From: Actinophytocola xinjiangensis
Lineage (GTDB): Bacteria > Actinomycetota > Actinomycetes > Mycobacteriales > Pseudonocardiaceae
NCBI RefSeq assembly: GCF_001921215.1
Contig: NZ_MSIF01000039.1
Coordinates: 1 to 58,590, forward strand
DNA: 58,590 nucleotides
Direction of reading: 5' to 3'
Below are positions 8,453-16,932 of the stretch, one piece after another (positions within the stretch are counted from its first letter, which is position 1; each line of letters starts with the position of its first letter). The notes below the pieces were generated by a model. It was not told where the DNA came from, did not search any database, and saw only the letters and a program-made list of their open reading frames with translations. A program made the position numbers and the translations under genes.

Positions 8453-9025
8453 TCAGAGATACTGCCCGGTCCCCCGCAGATGCGGCCCTTCCTGGCCTTC
8501 ACCGGCCGCCCCGGGCGGCAAGCCCCGGCGCATCTGCTCCAACTGGACCCGCGCCGCCATCTGCTGGGCGAACAACGCCGTCTGGATCCCGTGGAACAGC
8601 CCTTCCAGCCATCCCACCAGCTGGGCCTGCGCGATCCGCAGCTCGGCGTCCGACGGCGTGTTCTCCTCGGTGAACGGCAGCGACAACCGCTCCAGTTCGT
8701 CACGCAGTTCGGGCGCGAGGCCATCCTCCAGCTCGGCGATGGACCGCTTGTGGATCTCCCGCAAACGATTGCGGGACGCGTCGTCCAGCGGCGCCGCGCG
8801 GACCTCCTCCAACAGCTGCTTGATCATCGTGCCGATGCGCATGACCTTCGCCGGCTGTTCGACCATGTCACCGACGGCCTCGGCGGCGTCACCCTCGGGG
8901 ATCCTCGCCGTGCCCAGGGGTGAGCCGTCGGGGCCCATGACCATCACGTGCTGGGGCTGCTCGGACCGGCCGGACTCGCCGTCCGGGCGCTGGACGTTCT
9001 CGCCTGCCTGGTTCATCTGCTCCAT
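8453..9025 (-). CDS. bpa: Bacterial proteasome activator Bpa/PafE
   Basis: Ring-forming ATP-independent activator that opens the 20S proteasome gate and delivers unfolded proteins. The decisive feature is the C-terminal GTGQYL: the GQYL tail is what docks into the proteasome alpha ring in Mycobacterium. The middle is the four-helix-bundle region (VEQPAKVMRIGTMIKQLLEEV, IHKRSIAELEDGLAPELRDEL, LVGWLEGLFHGIQTALFAQQ) of the DUF2587 family. I start at ATG 9025 (MEQMNQ); ATG 9055 and ATG 9016 are in frame alternatives. The gene is divergent from the PLP-fold gene, matching the Rv3777-Rv3780 neighbourhood in mycobacteria. Confidence 0.93.
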   Translation of the reverse strand: MEQMNQAGENVQRPDGESGRSEQPQHVMVMGPDGSPLGTARIPEGDAAEAVGDMVEQPAKVMRIGTMIKQLLEEVRAAPLDDASRNRLREIHKRSIAELEDGLAPELRDELERLSLPFTEENTPSDAELRIAQAQLVGWLEGLFHGIQTALFAQQMAARVQLEQMRRGLPPGAAGEGQEGPHLRGTGQYL

Positions 9026-9126
9026 CCCGGGCCATCTCGACAGAAGTGTGTGCACCGAGGGTAACCGTCGCCGGCAGTGGTGAAACGGGGGGATGCCCCC
9101 GGGAGCAGGGCGAAGACCACCCTCCG

Positions 9127-9132
9127 TACGGT
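9127..9132 (+). promoter_or_regulatory. -10 element TACGGT for leaderless transcript of the PLP-fold gene
   Basis: TACGGT is followed by exactly six bases and ATG 9139, with no ribosome-binding site, the same geometry as at 4103, 13776 and 45991. Confidence 0.5.
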
Positions 9133-9138
9133 GTGGTC

Positions 9139-10344
9139 ATGGCGTTCGACGTCGCTGCGATACGGGGACAGTTCCCTGCGTTGGGTGATGGCTGGATTCA
9201 TCTGGACGCCCCGGCCGGCATGCAGGTCCCCGAGCAGGTCGCCACCGCGGTGTCGACGGCCATGCGCGCGCCCGTCTCCGGCCCGGGCGGCGTGTTCCCC
9301 GCCTCCCAACGCGCGGAGGCGATCGTCGACGCCGCCCGCCGCGCGGTCGCCGATCTGGTCGGCTGCGACCCGGCCGGCGTGGTCCTCGGCCCCAACCCGG
9401 CGGTCCTGCTCCAGCGCCTGGCCGACGCGATGGGCAGCGCCTGGGTGATCGGCGACGAGATCGTCGTCTCGCGGTTGGACCACCAGCAGAACATCGCGCC
9501 CTGGCTCGGGGTCGCGCAGCGCAGCGGGGCCACGGCGCGCTGGGCGGAGATCGACATCGAGACGTGCGAGCTGCCGGCCTGGCAGTACGAGAGCCTGATC
9601 TCCCGCCGCACGAAGCTGGTGGCGGTGACCGCCGCGTCCGGTGTCGTCGGCACCCGCCCCGACCTGGCGAAGATCACCGGTCTGGCCCGCCAGTCGAACG
9701 CCCTGGTCGTGGTGGACGCCTCGTCGTCGGCCCCGTTCGTGCCGATGGACATCAAGGCCATGGGCGCGGACGTCGTCGCGGTGTCCGCGTCCGCGTGGGG
9801 CGGCCCGACGGTCGGCGCGCTGGCCTTCGCCGATCCGACGTTGCTGGACCGGCTCCCGTCGTGCGCGCTGGGCCCGAACCTGAGCGGCCCGGGCCGCCTG
9901 GAACTCGGCCAGCACGCGTATCCGCTGCTCGCCGGCCTGGTCGCGTCGATCGAGTACCTGGCCAACCTGGACGACACGGCCACCGGCAGCCGCCGCGAAC
10001 GTCTCCAGACGTCCATCGGCTCGGCGAAGTCCTACCAGGCCGGGATGCTGGGCAAACTGATCTCCGAGCTGCGCGGCCTGCTCCACGTCACGGTCATCGG
10101 CGATGCCATGCGCCGCATCCCGGCGCTGTCGTTCACCGTCACCGACGTCAAGGCGTCCGAGGCCATCGTCCACCTGGCCGACCGGGGCATCTGCGCCTTC
10201 GCCGACGACGTGCCCAGCGGCGTGTTCGCGGCGCTGGGCGTCGCCGAGGTCGGCGGCGCCGTCCGCGTCGGCCTGGCCCACTACACGACCGCCGCCGAAG
10301 TGGACGCCCTCGTCTCGGCCGCCGCCTCCCTGACCTCCCCCTGA
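9139..10344 (+). CDS. Cysteine desulfurase-like aminotransferase class V protein lacking the PLP lysine
   Basis: 401 residues, homologous in fold to SufS/NifS class V enzymes and, by neighbourhood, to mycobacterial Rv3778c. Fold landmarks are present: HLDAPAGMQVP near the N-terminus, the cofactor-ring contact LDHQQNIAPW, and VVVDASSSAPFVPMDIKAMGAD with the pyridine-nitrogen aspartate. The strand that should carry the Schiff-base lysine (normally SGHK.YGP) reads SASAWGGPTVGA, with Ala219 in the lysine position and Ser where the Gln/His of the DxAQ/H motif is usual. So classical PLP chemistry is unlikely; a non-catalytic or PLP-independent role is inferred. ATG 9139 is chosen from the leaderless promoter. 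Confidence 0.8.
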   Translation: MAFDVAAIRGQFPALGDGWIHLDAPAGMQVPEQVATAVSTAMRAPVSGPGGVFPASQRAEAIVDAARRAVADLVGCDPAGVVLGPNPAVLLQRLADAMGSAWVIGDEIVVSRLDHQQNIAPWLGVAQRSGATARWAEIDIETCELPAWQYESLISRRTKLVAVTAASGVVGTRPDLAKITGLARQSNALVVVDASSSAPFVPMDIKAMGADVVAVSASAWGGPTVGALAFADPTLLDRLPSCALGPNLSGPGRLELGQHAYPLLAGLVASIEYLANLDDTATGSRRERLQTSIGSAKSYQAGMLGKLISELRGLLHVTVIGDAMRRIPALSFTVTDVKASEAIVHLADRGICAFADDVPSGVFAALGVAEVGGAVRVGLAHYTTAAEVDALVSAAASLTSP

Positions 10345-10460
10345 CCAGCACCCGCAGCCCGCGCCGTCACTCGTGAACCGACCCGCCGGCCCCTCCCACC
10401 TTCACCCGATCGGCTACTCATCTCCCCACACCCCCACCCATCCCACGACCCGCCCCCAAG

Positions 10461-10535
10461 TTGTCCACACCCCACCCGACAACCCCTTCCCCACCCACTT
10501 TCCCGAAGTAGAATGGCCTTGAGGGGTGCCCCCGG
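10461..10535. repeat. Two-copy intergenic element, copy A
   Basis: TTGTCCACA at 10461-10469 is followed about 40 bases later by TAGAATGGC and GAGGGGTGCCCCCGG (10521-10535). The same three blocks in the same order occur at 58433-58506. It lies in the 272-bp gap after the PLP-fold gene, which otherwise shows only C-rich sequence and no gene. The GGGGTGCCCC block is self-complementary. Confidence 0.7.
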
Positions 10536-10616
10536 AGCGGGTGGGGATGTCTGGGTAAGGCGACGGAGAAGCCGCGGGCAGTCGGCTCGGGGACGGCTCC
10601 GGGCCGCGAGCTTCCC

Positions 10617-11597
10617 TCAGGGCGTCTTCAGGATGATCTTCCCGAACAGCCCGCCCTGTTCCATGGCACGGTGCGCCTGCGCCGCCCGCTCCATCGCGAC
10701 GACCTCGTGGATCACCGGCTGAACCGTCCCGGCCTCGACCAGTGGCCACAGCTGTGTCACCACCTCGCCCACGATCGCCGCCTTCTCGTCGGCGGGCCGG
10801 CTACGCAGCGTCGTGGCCGTGATCGTGGCGCACTTGGCCAGCAGCGAACCGATGTTGAGCTCGCCGGTGACCCCACCCTGCATCCCGATGATCACCAGCC
10901 GCCCGTTGCGGGCCAGCGCGGAAACGTTGCGCGGCAGGTACTTGGCGCCCATGTTGTCCAGGATGACGTCGGCGCCCCGCCCGTCCGTCGCCGCCCGCAC
11001 CTGGTCGACGAAGTCCTCGTCGCGGTAGTTGATCAGGACGTCGGCGCCGAGCGCGGCGCACTGCTCCAGCCGCTGTGCGGAGCCGGCGGTGACGGCGACG
11101 CGGGCCCCGAGAGCCTTGCCGACCTGGATGGCGTGCGTCCCGATCCCCCCGGCCCCGCCGTGGATCAGCAGGAGCTCGCCGGCGAGCAGCCCGGCGGTGA
11201 GCACGACGTTGGACCACACGGTGCAGGCGACCTCGGGCAGCCCGGCCGCGGTGACCAGGTCGACGCCGGCGGGCACCGGGAGCAGTTGGCCGGCGGGCAC
11301 GACGACCCGCTGGGCGTAGCCGCCGCCGGAGAGCAACGCGCACACCTCGTCGCCGACACGGAACTCGTCGACGTCGTCACCCAGAACGATGACGGTGCCC
11401 GAACATTCGAGTCCGGGGATCTCGCTGGCGCCGGGCGGCGGCGGATACACGCCCTTGCGCTGGAGCAGATCGGCACGGTTCACCGCGCTCGCCGCGACCT
11501 CTAGGAGTACCTCGCCTGGGCCGGGTTGCGGATCGGGTTGCTCCGTCCAGGTCAGTACGTCCGGATCGCCGGGTTCTGTGATCACGATGGCGCGCAT
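10617..11597 (-). CDS. NAD(P)H-quinone oxidoreductase (zinc-free MDR family)
   Basis: 326 residues, cytosolic. Medium-chain dehydrogenase fold: N-terminal GroES-like domain with VAASAVNRADLLQRKGVYPPPPGAS and IPGLECSGTV, then the Rossmann part with LIHGGAGGIGTHAIQVGKALGARV (the AxxGxGxxA-type nucleotide site in its QOR variant). The zinc-binding cysteines of alcohol dehydrogenases are absent, as expected for quinone oxidoreductases. Ends GGLFGKIILKTP. Orthologue by context of Rv3777, which also lies beside the class V aminotransferase-like gene. No rho-type terminator is evident. Confidence 0.9.
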   Translation of the reverse strand: MRAIVITEPGDPDVLTWTEQPDPQPGPGEVLLEVAASAVNRADLLQRKGVYPPPPGASEIPGLECSGTVIVLGDDVDEFRVGDEVCALLSGGGYAQRVVVPAGQLLPVPAGVDLVTAAGLPEVACTVWSNVVLTAGLLAGELLLIHGGAGGIGTHAIQVGKALGARVAVTAGSAQRLEQCAALGADVLINYRDEDFVDQVRAATDGRGADVILDNMGAKYLPRNVSALARNGRLVIIGMQGGVTGELNIGSLLAKCATITATTLRSRPADEKAAIVGEVVTQLWPLVEAGTVQPVIHEVVAMERAAQAHRAMEQGGLFGKIILKTP

Positions 11598-11759
11598 GCC
11601 ACGACGGTAAACGGGGGCGCATAACAGTCCGCGTACGGGTCTTGACCAGCGGCGGTCGGTCCGACAAGGGTGTCCACGCCGGATGCCGTGATCACCACTT
11701 CGGGGGACGATCCTTCTTACGCGTGCGCCGGTGCCCGTCCGTCATGGAGAGGAAGCCAC

Positions 11760-13292
11760 ATGCCGTCCCGCAAGACGACGATCAGAGCCGCGGCCGCCGC
11801 GCTGGCGGCCGCGACCGGACTCGGCCTCACCGCCGCGCCGGCCGTGGCCGCGCAGCAGACCCTGCCGGACGGTCCGGCCCTGGCCCGCCAGTTGGTGAAG
11901 AAGGTCGGTATCACCAACCTGAACCGTCACCTCATCGCGTTCCAGCGCATCGCCGACCGCAACGGCGGCAACCGCGCCGCCGGCTCCGCCGGCCACGTCG
12001 AGTCGGCCGAGTACATCGCGACGAAGCTGGAGAACGCCGGGTTCGTCGTCACCCGCCAGGAGTTCCCGTTCATCTACGACGAGACCGAGGGGCAGTCGGC
12101 GACCGTCGACGGCACCGAGGTGCCCATCATCCGAATGAGCTACAGCCAGGACACCCCGGAGGGTGGTGCCACCGGTCCGCTGGTGGTCGTGCCGGTCGAC
12201 GCCACGCCGGGCTGTGAGGCCTCGGACTACGACGGGCTCGCCGCGGCGGGCGCGGTCGTGCTGGTCAGCCGGGGCAGCTGCACGTTCGGCCAGAAGGCGC
12301 TGGTCGCCGGCGAGGTCGACGCGGCGGCGGTGATCGTCTACAACAACGGCCCGGGTGAGCTGAACGGCACTCTCGGTGACGTCGACCCGGCCAGTGCCCC
12401 CGCCGCGGGTGTCACCCAGGAGCAGGGCGCTGCCCTGGCCGCGCAGGCTGGCGCGTCGGTGACGATCGACCTGCAGGGCTTCATGGAGGACCGCACGACC
12501 TACAACGTGCTCGCCGAGACGCAGACCGGCCGCAAGAACAACGTCGTGGTCGCGGGCGCGCACCTCGACGGTGTGGGCTCCGGCCCGGGCATCAACGACA
12601 ACGGCACCGGCAGCGCGGCCCTGCTCGAGACGGCCTTACAGCTCGGCGGCTCGCCGAAGGTCAACAACACGGTGCGGTTCGCGTGGTGGAGTGCCGAGGA
12701 GCACGGGCTGGTCGGCTCGAACTACTACGTGCAGAACCTCGACTTCGAGGAGCAGTTGAACATCGCGCTGTACCTGAACTTCGACATGATCGGTTCGCCG
12801 AACGCCGGCTACTTCATCTACGACGGCGACGACTCCGACGGTGAGGGCGCTGGCGCCGGCCCGTACGGTTCGGCGCAGATCGAGGCGGCGTTCGAGAACT
12901 ACTTCGACGCGACGGGTCAGCCGACCGAGGGCACGGACTTCAACGGCCGCTCGGACTACAGCGAGTTCATCCTCAACGGCATCCCCGCGGGTGGTCTGTT
13001 CACCGGCGGTGACGGCGTGAAGTCCGAGGAGCAGGTGGCGAAGTGGGGCGGCGTCGCCGGCATCACGTTCGACCCGTGCTACCACACGGCGTGCGACAAC
13101 CTGGGCAACGTGGACCGGGTGGCGTTCGACCGGATGGCTGACGGGGTGGCGTGGGTGCTGGGCTCGTACGCCATCTCGACCGAGGACGTCAACGGCGTCC
13201 CGCCGAGGGCCAAGCGCGCCGCGACCCGGGCCGCGGCGGCTCGCGCCGCGGTCGCCGAGGTGCAGGTGGATGCGGACCACGCGCTGAGGTAA
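11760..13292 (+). CDS. Secreted M28 zinc aminopeptidase with PA insert
   Basis: 510 residues. ATG 11760 has GAGAGGAAG upstream; the frame is open further back but lacks a ribosome site. A Sec signal (basic RKTTIR, Ala-rich core, AVAAQQ cleavage region) precedes the mature enzyme. A protease-associated domain (PLVVVPVDATPGCEASDY, SRGSCTFGQKALVAG) is inserted before the M28 catalytic domain, whose zinc ligands are visible: AGAHLDGVGSGPGINDNGTG, WWSAEEHGLVGS (catalytic Glu and ligand Glu), LNFDMIGSPNAGYF and the late CYHTACDN histidine. Very close in style to the Streptomyces griseus aminopeptidase. A perfect 18-bp hairpin follows. Confidence 0.95.
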   Translation: MPSRKTTIRAAAAALAAATGLGLTAAPAVAAQQTLPDGPALARQLVKKVGITNLNRHLIAFQRIADRNGGNRAAGSAGHVESAEYIATKLENAGFVVTRQEFPFIYDETEGQSATVDGTEVPIIRMSYSQDTPEGGATGPLVVVPVDATPGCEASDYDGLAAAGAVVLVSRGSCTFGQKALVAGEVDAAAVIVYNNGPGELNGTLGDVDPASAPAAGVTQEQGAALAAQAGASVTIDLQGFMEDRTTYNVLAETQTGRKNNVVVAGAHLDGVGSGPGINDNGTGSAALLETALQLGGSPKVNNTVRFAWWSAEEHGLVGSNYYVQNLDFEEQLNIALYLNFDMIGSPNAGYFIYDGDDSDGEGAGAGPYGSAQIEAAFENYFDATGQPTEGTDFNGRSDYSEFILNGIPAGGLFTGGDGVKSEEQVAKWGGVAGITFDPCYHTACDNLGNVDRVAFDRMADGVAWVLGSYAISTEDVNGVPPRAKRAATRAAAARAAVAEVQVDADHALR

Positions 13293-13302
13293 ACGGACAA
13301 AG

Positions 13303-13355
13303 GCCACGAACGGCGTCTTCGCGACCTCCCCGGTCGGGAAGACGCCGTTCGTGGC
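13303..13355 (+). terminator. Perfect 18-bp hairpin downstream of the aminopeptidase gene
   Basis: GCCACGAACGGCGTCTTC (13303-13320) and its exact complement (13338-13355) are separated by 17 bases, starting 11 bp after the stop codon. There is no T tract, which is common for actinomycete terminators. The rest of the gap to 13787 holds no gene I can support. Confidence 0.8.
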
Positions 13356-13775
13356 GATCCGGGGTCGCTGCCGTCCAGGCCGGCGTGGATCCCAGCCAGG
13401 CGTGATCTGGGAGCCCTGATGCGGGGATCAACATCGTCGAAGTGATGAGTTCACCCGAAGCCTGGCGCTGCTCCGCAATGCACGACCGGGTCGAGTTCTC
13501 CTCAGCTCAGCCGCGGGGTCACAGCGAACAACGGCCCATCTGGTCGATTCCGCACTGTCACGGCACCACCTGACCTCTCTGAGCTGGCCGCGACCTGGCT
13601 TTCGCGTTCAGCCAGCCGTAACTCCAGCATGCACCCGTAACAGCATGGTCACAACCCCTGGCACCCGATCTGACCTGGTGAAACCGCTGGACCAGGTCCA
13701 ATGCGGACACTCGGGGAGTCCACCAGGGACGAGCAACGGGCCCAGGCGAGGTCCACACCAGGTCCACGATCGAAC

Positions 13776-13781
13776 TACCCT
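13776..13781 (+). promoter_or_regulatory. -10 element TACCCT for leaderless MarR transcript
   Basis: TACCCT, six bases, then GTG 13788; no ribosome-binding site is present between them. Confidence 0.5.
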
Positions 13782-13787
13782 GGTCGG

Positions 13788-14264
13788 GTGACCGAAGCGC
13801 AGGAACAGACACGGTGGCTGAGCCAGCGCGAGATGCGGGCCTGGCGCGCCTACGTGATCGGCAGCGAGCTGCTCCGCAAACAGCTGAACCGAGAGCTGCA
13901 GGACGCCCACGCGACCGCCTTGTCGGACTATGAGGTTCTCGTCCGCCTCTCCGAGCACGAGGGCCGCCGCATGCGCATGGCGCAGCTGGCCACCGAGGTC
14001 GCCAGCTCCAAAAGCCGCCTCTCCCACCAGATCTCCCGCCTGGAAGCCGCCGGCCTGGTCCGCCGAACCGAATGCGGCGACGACGCCCGAGGCGTCTACG
14101 CCGAACTGACCGAACCCGGCATGGCCCGCCTACGCACCATGGCCCCCACCCACGTGGACGGCGTCCGTAGCCACCTCATCGACCTCCTCACCCCCGAGGA
14201 CCAGGAAGCCCTCGCCAACATCTTCGAACGCGTACTCACCCACCTGGATGACCTCGCCCCCTGA
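13788..14264 (+). CDS. MarR-family transcriptional regulator
   Basis: 158 residues from GTG 13788, placed by the leaderless promoter; the longer frame to 13701 adds sequence without similarity to the family. The winged helix is plain: [25 protein letters not shown], then [23 protein letters not shown] as recognition helix and [19 protein letters not shown] as the wing with the Asp-Arg pair of MarR proteins. It ends 22 bp before tRNA-Ser. Its target is not obvious; the nearest divergent gene is far away. Confidence 0.92.
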   Translation: MTEAQEQTRWLSQREMRAWRAYVIGSELLRKQLNRELQDAHATALSDYEVLVRLSEHEGRRMRMAQLATEVASSKSRLSHQISRLEAAGLVRRTECGDDARGVYAELTEPGMARLRTMAPTHVDGVRSHLIDLLTPEDQEALANIFERVLTHLDDLAP

Positions 14265-14286
14265 CCCCGACTACCCTGCACCCGAG

Positions 14287-14371
14287 GGAGGCGTGGCAGA
14301 GCGGCCGAATGCACCTGTCTTGAAAACAGGAGTCCTTCACGGGACCGGGGGTTCAAATCCCTCCGCCTCCG
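14287..14371 (+). tRNA. tRNA-Ser (anticodon UGA)
   Basis: Seven-base acceptor GGAGGCG (14287-14293) pairs with CGCCTCC (14364-14370), discriminator G. The anticodon stem-loop CCTGT-CTTGAAA-ACAGG gives UGA, a long variable arm (AGTCCTTCACGGGACC) marks it as serine, and the T loop is TTCAAAT. CCA is not encoded. The 3' part serves as attachment site for element 1. Confidence 0.96.
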
Positions 14372-14372
14372 C
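14319..14372. repeat. attL of element 1 (3' half of tRNA-Ser)
   Basis: 54 bp, from the anticodon loop to two bases past the tRNA, repeated at 25286-25339 with two mismatches. The tRNA remains intact at this end. Confidence 0.93.
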
Positions 14373-14440
14373 TCTCTGACATGCGAAAACAGGTCATTCG
14401 CCCTTCACCCGCACGAGCGCCGAGAGGCACTGTGTTCACG

Positions 14441-14473
14441 GTGTGACAACTCGCGTACCTGAACACGTGTTCA
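14441..14473. repeat. Candidate integrase arm-type sites near attL
   Basis: GTGTGACAAC at 14441-14450 recurs at 25157-25166 next to attR, and TGAACACGTGTTCA (14460-14473) is a perfect palindrome overlapping the end of the integrase gene. Short repeats flanking both att sites are what tyrosine integrases bind. Confidence 0.4.
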
Positions 14474-15847
14474 CGCGCCCTTCTTGGGCTTGTGCGGCAC
14501 CATCGCGGCGGTCGCCTCGGCTGCTGCGGTCGCGACGTCCGGATAGACCGACGTGTACGTGTTCGCGGTCGTCGCCAGCGTCGCGTGGCCTAGCGTCTCC
14601 TGGACGATCTTGATGTCCACGCCACCTGCGAGCATCAGCGACGCCGCGCCGTGTCGTAGGTCGTGCAGACGGATGGGCGGAAGGTCGCACTTCTCGATCA
14701 GGCGCGCGAACTCGTCCGAGACCCACTCCGGGTTCAGCGGCTCGCCGTTCGCCTGGGTGAAGACCTTTCCCGAGTCGACCCACGCCTCACCCCACGCCAG
14801 GCGCTCCTCGATCTGGCGCTTGCGGTGCGCGGCGAATGCGTCCACGGTGCCCTCGTCCAGGGCGATCACTCGTCCGCCCGCCTCGGACTTGGGCGTGTCC
14901 TCGATGATCACGCCGTCCACGTTCACGCGCTGGCGCTCGATCGTGGCGGTCCTCGCCTTCTTGTTGAAGTCGTGCCACTCCAGCCCGCACGCCTCGCCAC
15001 GCCGGGTGCCCCGATGCGACAGGAACCGCCACAGCGCGTACATCCGGTCATCCGCGAAGTGGTCGAGAAAGACCGCGAGATGGTCAGGTCGCCACACCAT
15101 CACCGGGCACGGTGCGGGCGTGAGATCGCGGGCACGCGCGTACGACGTGCCCTCAGCGACCAGCGCGGCGACCTTCTCGCGCCAGCGCTCCTCGCGCTCG
15201 ACCGTCCACACCAGCGGCTTCGGTGACTTCCCGCTGGGCAGCTTCACGAGGGAGGCGACGTTCACCGACACGAGGCCCTCCCGCACGGCGTCTGAGAGCG
15301 CCGTGCGGAGCGTCGCGCGTATGCGTTGCATGGACGACGCGCCGACGATGCGGACGCGCCTGGTTCGCTTCAGGCGCCCCTTTCGCACCTGCTCGTTGCG
15401 CTCGCTGATCGCGTCGAACACAGCGGCGACGTGCGCCACCCGCAGATCGCCCAGGCGACGGTGCCCCAGGTGTGGTTCCCAGTACCGATCAATGTGCCCG
15501 GTGTAGAGAGCGACGGTCTTGGGCTTGACGTCGGTCTTGCCGTTGATCCACTCCCGGAGATAATCGCCCACGGTGAGGCGGTCGTTGACGATGATTCCCT
15601 TGGCTGCCTTCGCCTTGACCGCGTCCATGGCGTTCTGCGCCTCGGTCGACGAGGTGAACCCGCCCCTGATCATCCGGTTCTTCTTGCCGCCCACCCCCTC
15701 CACGTCGAGCCCGAAGTACCACGTGCCGTGGCGCGGGTTCCACGCACCGTCCGGCCGCTTGAGCTTCGGACATGACCGCCCGAGTTGACGACGCTTGCCG
15801 TCCACGACATGGGTACACCCGCACCGCTTGAACACTGAGCCTTTCAC
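14471..15847 (-). CDS. int: Tyrosine site-specific integrase of element 1
   Basis: 458 residues. Catalytic domain residues are in place: Arg in SHRGTRRGEACGLEW, the HDLRHGAASLML box, the second His in LGHATLATTANTY, and the nucleophile region NTYTSVYPDV. The N-terminus has a Cys-rich KRCGCTHVVDGKRR and RSCPKLKRPDG segment that looks like a zinc-binding arm-site domain, then an AP2-like and SAM-like core-binding region (TVGDYLREWINGKTDVKPKTVALYTGHIDRY). The gene ends about 100 bp from attL and faces it, the usual arrangement. ATG 15847 has GAAAGGAAC upstream. Confidence 0.96.
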   Translation of the reverse strand: MKGSVFKRCGCTHVVDGKRRQLGRSCPKLKRPDGAWNPRHGTWYFGLDVEGVGGKKNRMIRGGFTSSTEAQNAMDAVKAKAAKGIIVNDRLTVGDYLREWINGKTDVKPKTVALYTGHIDRYWEPHLGHRRLGDLRVAHVAAVFDAISERNEQVRKGRLKRTRRVRIVGASSMQRIRATLRTALSDAVREGLVSVNVASLVKLPSGKSPKPLVWTVEREERWREKVAALVAEGTSYARARDLTPAPCPVMVWRPDHLAVFLDHFADDRMYALWRFLSHRGTRRGEACGLEWHDFNKKARTATIERQRVNVDGVIIEDTPKSEAGGRVIALDEGTVDAFAAHRKRQIEERLAWGEAWVDSGKVFTQANGEPLNPEWVSDEFARLIEKCDLPPIRLHDLRHGAASLMLAGGVDIKIVQETLGHATLATTANTYTSVYPDVATAAAEATAAMVPHKPKKGA

Positions 15848-15919
15848 AGTGAGTTCCTTTCTCCAGATACGACGATGGCCCCGTTTCCGGGGCCGATCGG
15901 TAAGACTTGAGCGGGCTTC

Positions 15920-16363
15920 TTAGCGTTGTTTCTTGCTGAGACTCATCGCCTGACCAACTTGGATTCCCAGCGTGGCGGCGCGGTCGGTCGCGGCGCTGAG
16001 GTTGTCCGCGAGATCGGCTAGTGCCTCCTGCATGTCGCGGAACACCTCGCGCGCGGGCTGGCTCGGCAACGTTGCCTCGGCCAGCGCGGAGCGGGGAAGC
16101 TTCGCCGTGCTCGGCATCTCGACCTCGCGCACCTCGACGGGCGGCGTCAGCAGGTGCTCGACCGGCACGTCCAGCACGTGCGCGAAGGCCACCAGCTCGG
16201 CCGCAGTGAAGGCGCGCTTTCCCTGCTCGGCGGACCACACCGCCTGCCGGGACCACTCGCCCTTCAGCCACTCGCCGAGACGTTTGCCCAGCTCAGCTTG
16301 CGATAGGCCGCGCTGCTCCCTCGCTGCGGCAACGCGAGACCCGATCACTTCCTCAAGCTTCAT
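15920..16363 (-). CDS. XRE-family repressor of element 1
   Basis: 147 residues. The N-terminal helix-turn-helix reads GSRVAAAREQRGLSQAELGKR followed by WSRQAVWSAEQGKRAFTAAELV, then an acidic linker and a C-terminal helical stretch (REVFRDMQEALADLADNL) suited to dimerisation. It is cotranscribed with or upstream of the integrase and divergent from the excisionase-like operon, the position of Stl/CI-type master repressors. The intergenic region carries GTGTCAA/TTGACAC repeats, likely its operators. Confidence 0.88.
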   Translation of the reverse strand: MKLEEVIGSRVAAAREQRGLSQAELGKRLGEWLKGEWSRQAVWSAEQGKRAFTAAELVAFAHVLDVPVEHLLTPPVEVREVEMPSTAKLPRSALAEATLPSQPAREVFRDMQEALADLADNLSAATDRAATLGIQVGQAMSLSKKQR

Positions 16364-16407
16364 CCCGCCTCCGTTGTCATTGTCATTCTTACTTGTCTCC
16401 TTCTACA

Positions 16408-16456
16408 TTGACACCACTCGCGCCGCGTGTCAACGTGTGACACGTCAACGTCAAAC
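16408..16456. promoter_or_regulatory. Divergent operator region between repressor and excisionase-like operon
   Basis: TTGACAC (16408-16414), GTGTCAA (16427-16433) and GTGTGACACGTCAACGTCAA form clustered direct and inverted copies of one heptamer, in the 128-bp gap between divergent genes. TTGACA on the plus strand and on the minus strand can serve as -35 boxes, so repressor binding would cover both promoters. Confidence 0.6.
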
Positions 16457-16491
16457 ATGACGGTTGGCTTCTGGGAGTACAGGAGAACGAC

Positions 16492-16932
16492 GTGACCAGC
16501 ACACAGCGAAAGATCAATCTGAGCCGGGAGGAGTTGCTAGCCCTACCCACGGCCGTGGACCTAGTGACTGCGGCGAACGCGCTCGGCATCTCGCGTACCA
16601 AGGCGTACAGGATGGCCAGGTTCGAGGAGTTCCCCGTCCCGGTGCTCAGGCTCGGCAACAGTTACCGCGTTCCTACGGCCCCACTGCTGCGGTTCCTCGG
16701 CATAGATCCCGACGAGTCTGCACACGACGCGAACACACCACACCCGACCACGGACGGAGAGGCGGACAACTCACCGAACATCAGGCGCGTGCTGGACTTC
16801 TCGGAGCCGGTCTACCTGAAGGCCAAGAGCGGAAAGCACGTCAGGATCGACCCCGACAAGTCCTACACGTACAAGGGTCGTCGCGGCGTGTCCGGTGCCG
16901 AGATCATCGAGGAGCGGAGGCGGGCGCGGTGA
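16492..16932 (+). CDS. Excisionase-like helix-turn-helix protein
   Basis: 146 residues from GTG 16492, with CAGGAGAAC upstream. The core is a MerR/Xis-type DNA-binding element: AVDLVTAANALGISRTKAYRMARFEEFPVPVLRLGNSYRVPTAPLLRFLG, where the sequence names the helix, the wing and the typical R(V)P end. A C-terminal extension (FSEPVYLKAKSGKHVRIDPDKSYTYKG) is longer than in plain excisionases and reads beta-rich. First gene of the rightward operon; its stop overlaps the next start by four bases. It may direct excision, activate the operon, or both. Confidence 0.8.
   Translation: MTSTQRKINLSREELLALPTAVDLVTAANALGISRTKAYRMARFEEFPVPVLRLGNSYRVPTAPLLRFLGIDPDESAHDANTPHPTTDGEADNSPNIRRVLDFSEPVYLKAKSGKHVRIDPDKSYTYKGRRGVSGAEIIEERRRAR

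Noticed and set aside
13558-13812. 84-residue minus-strand frame upstream of MarR
   Set aside because: No ribosome site and it covers the MarR promoter; nothing recognisable.
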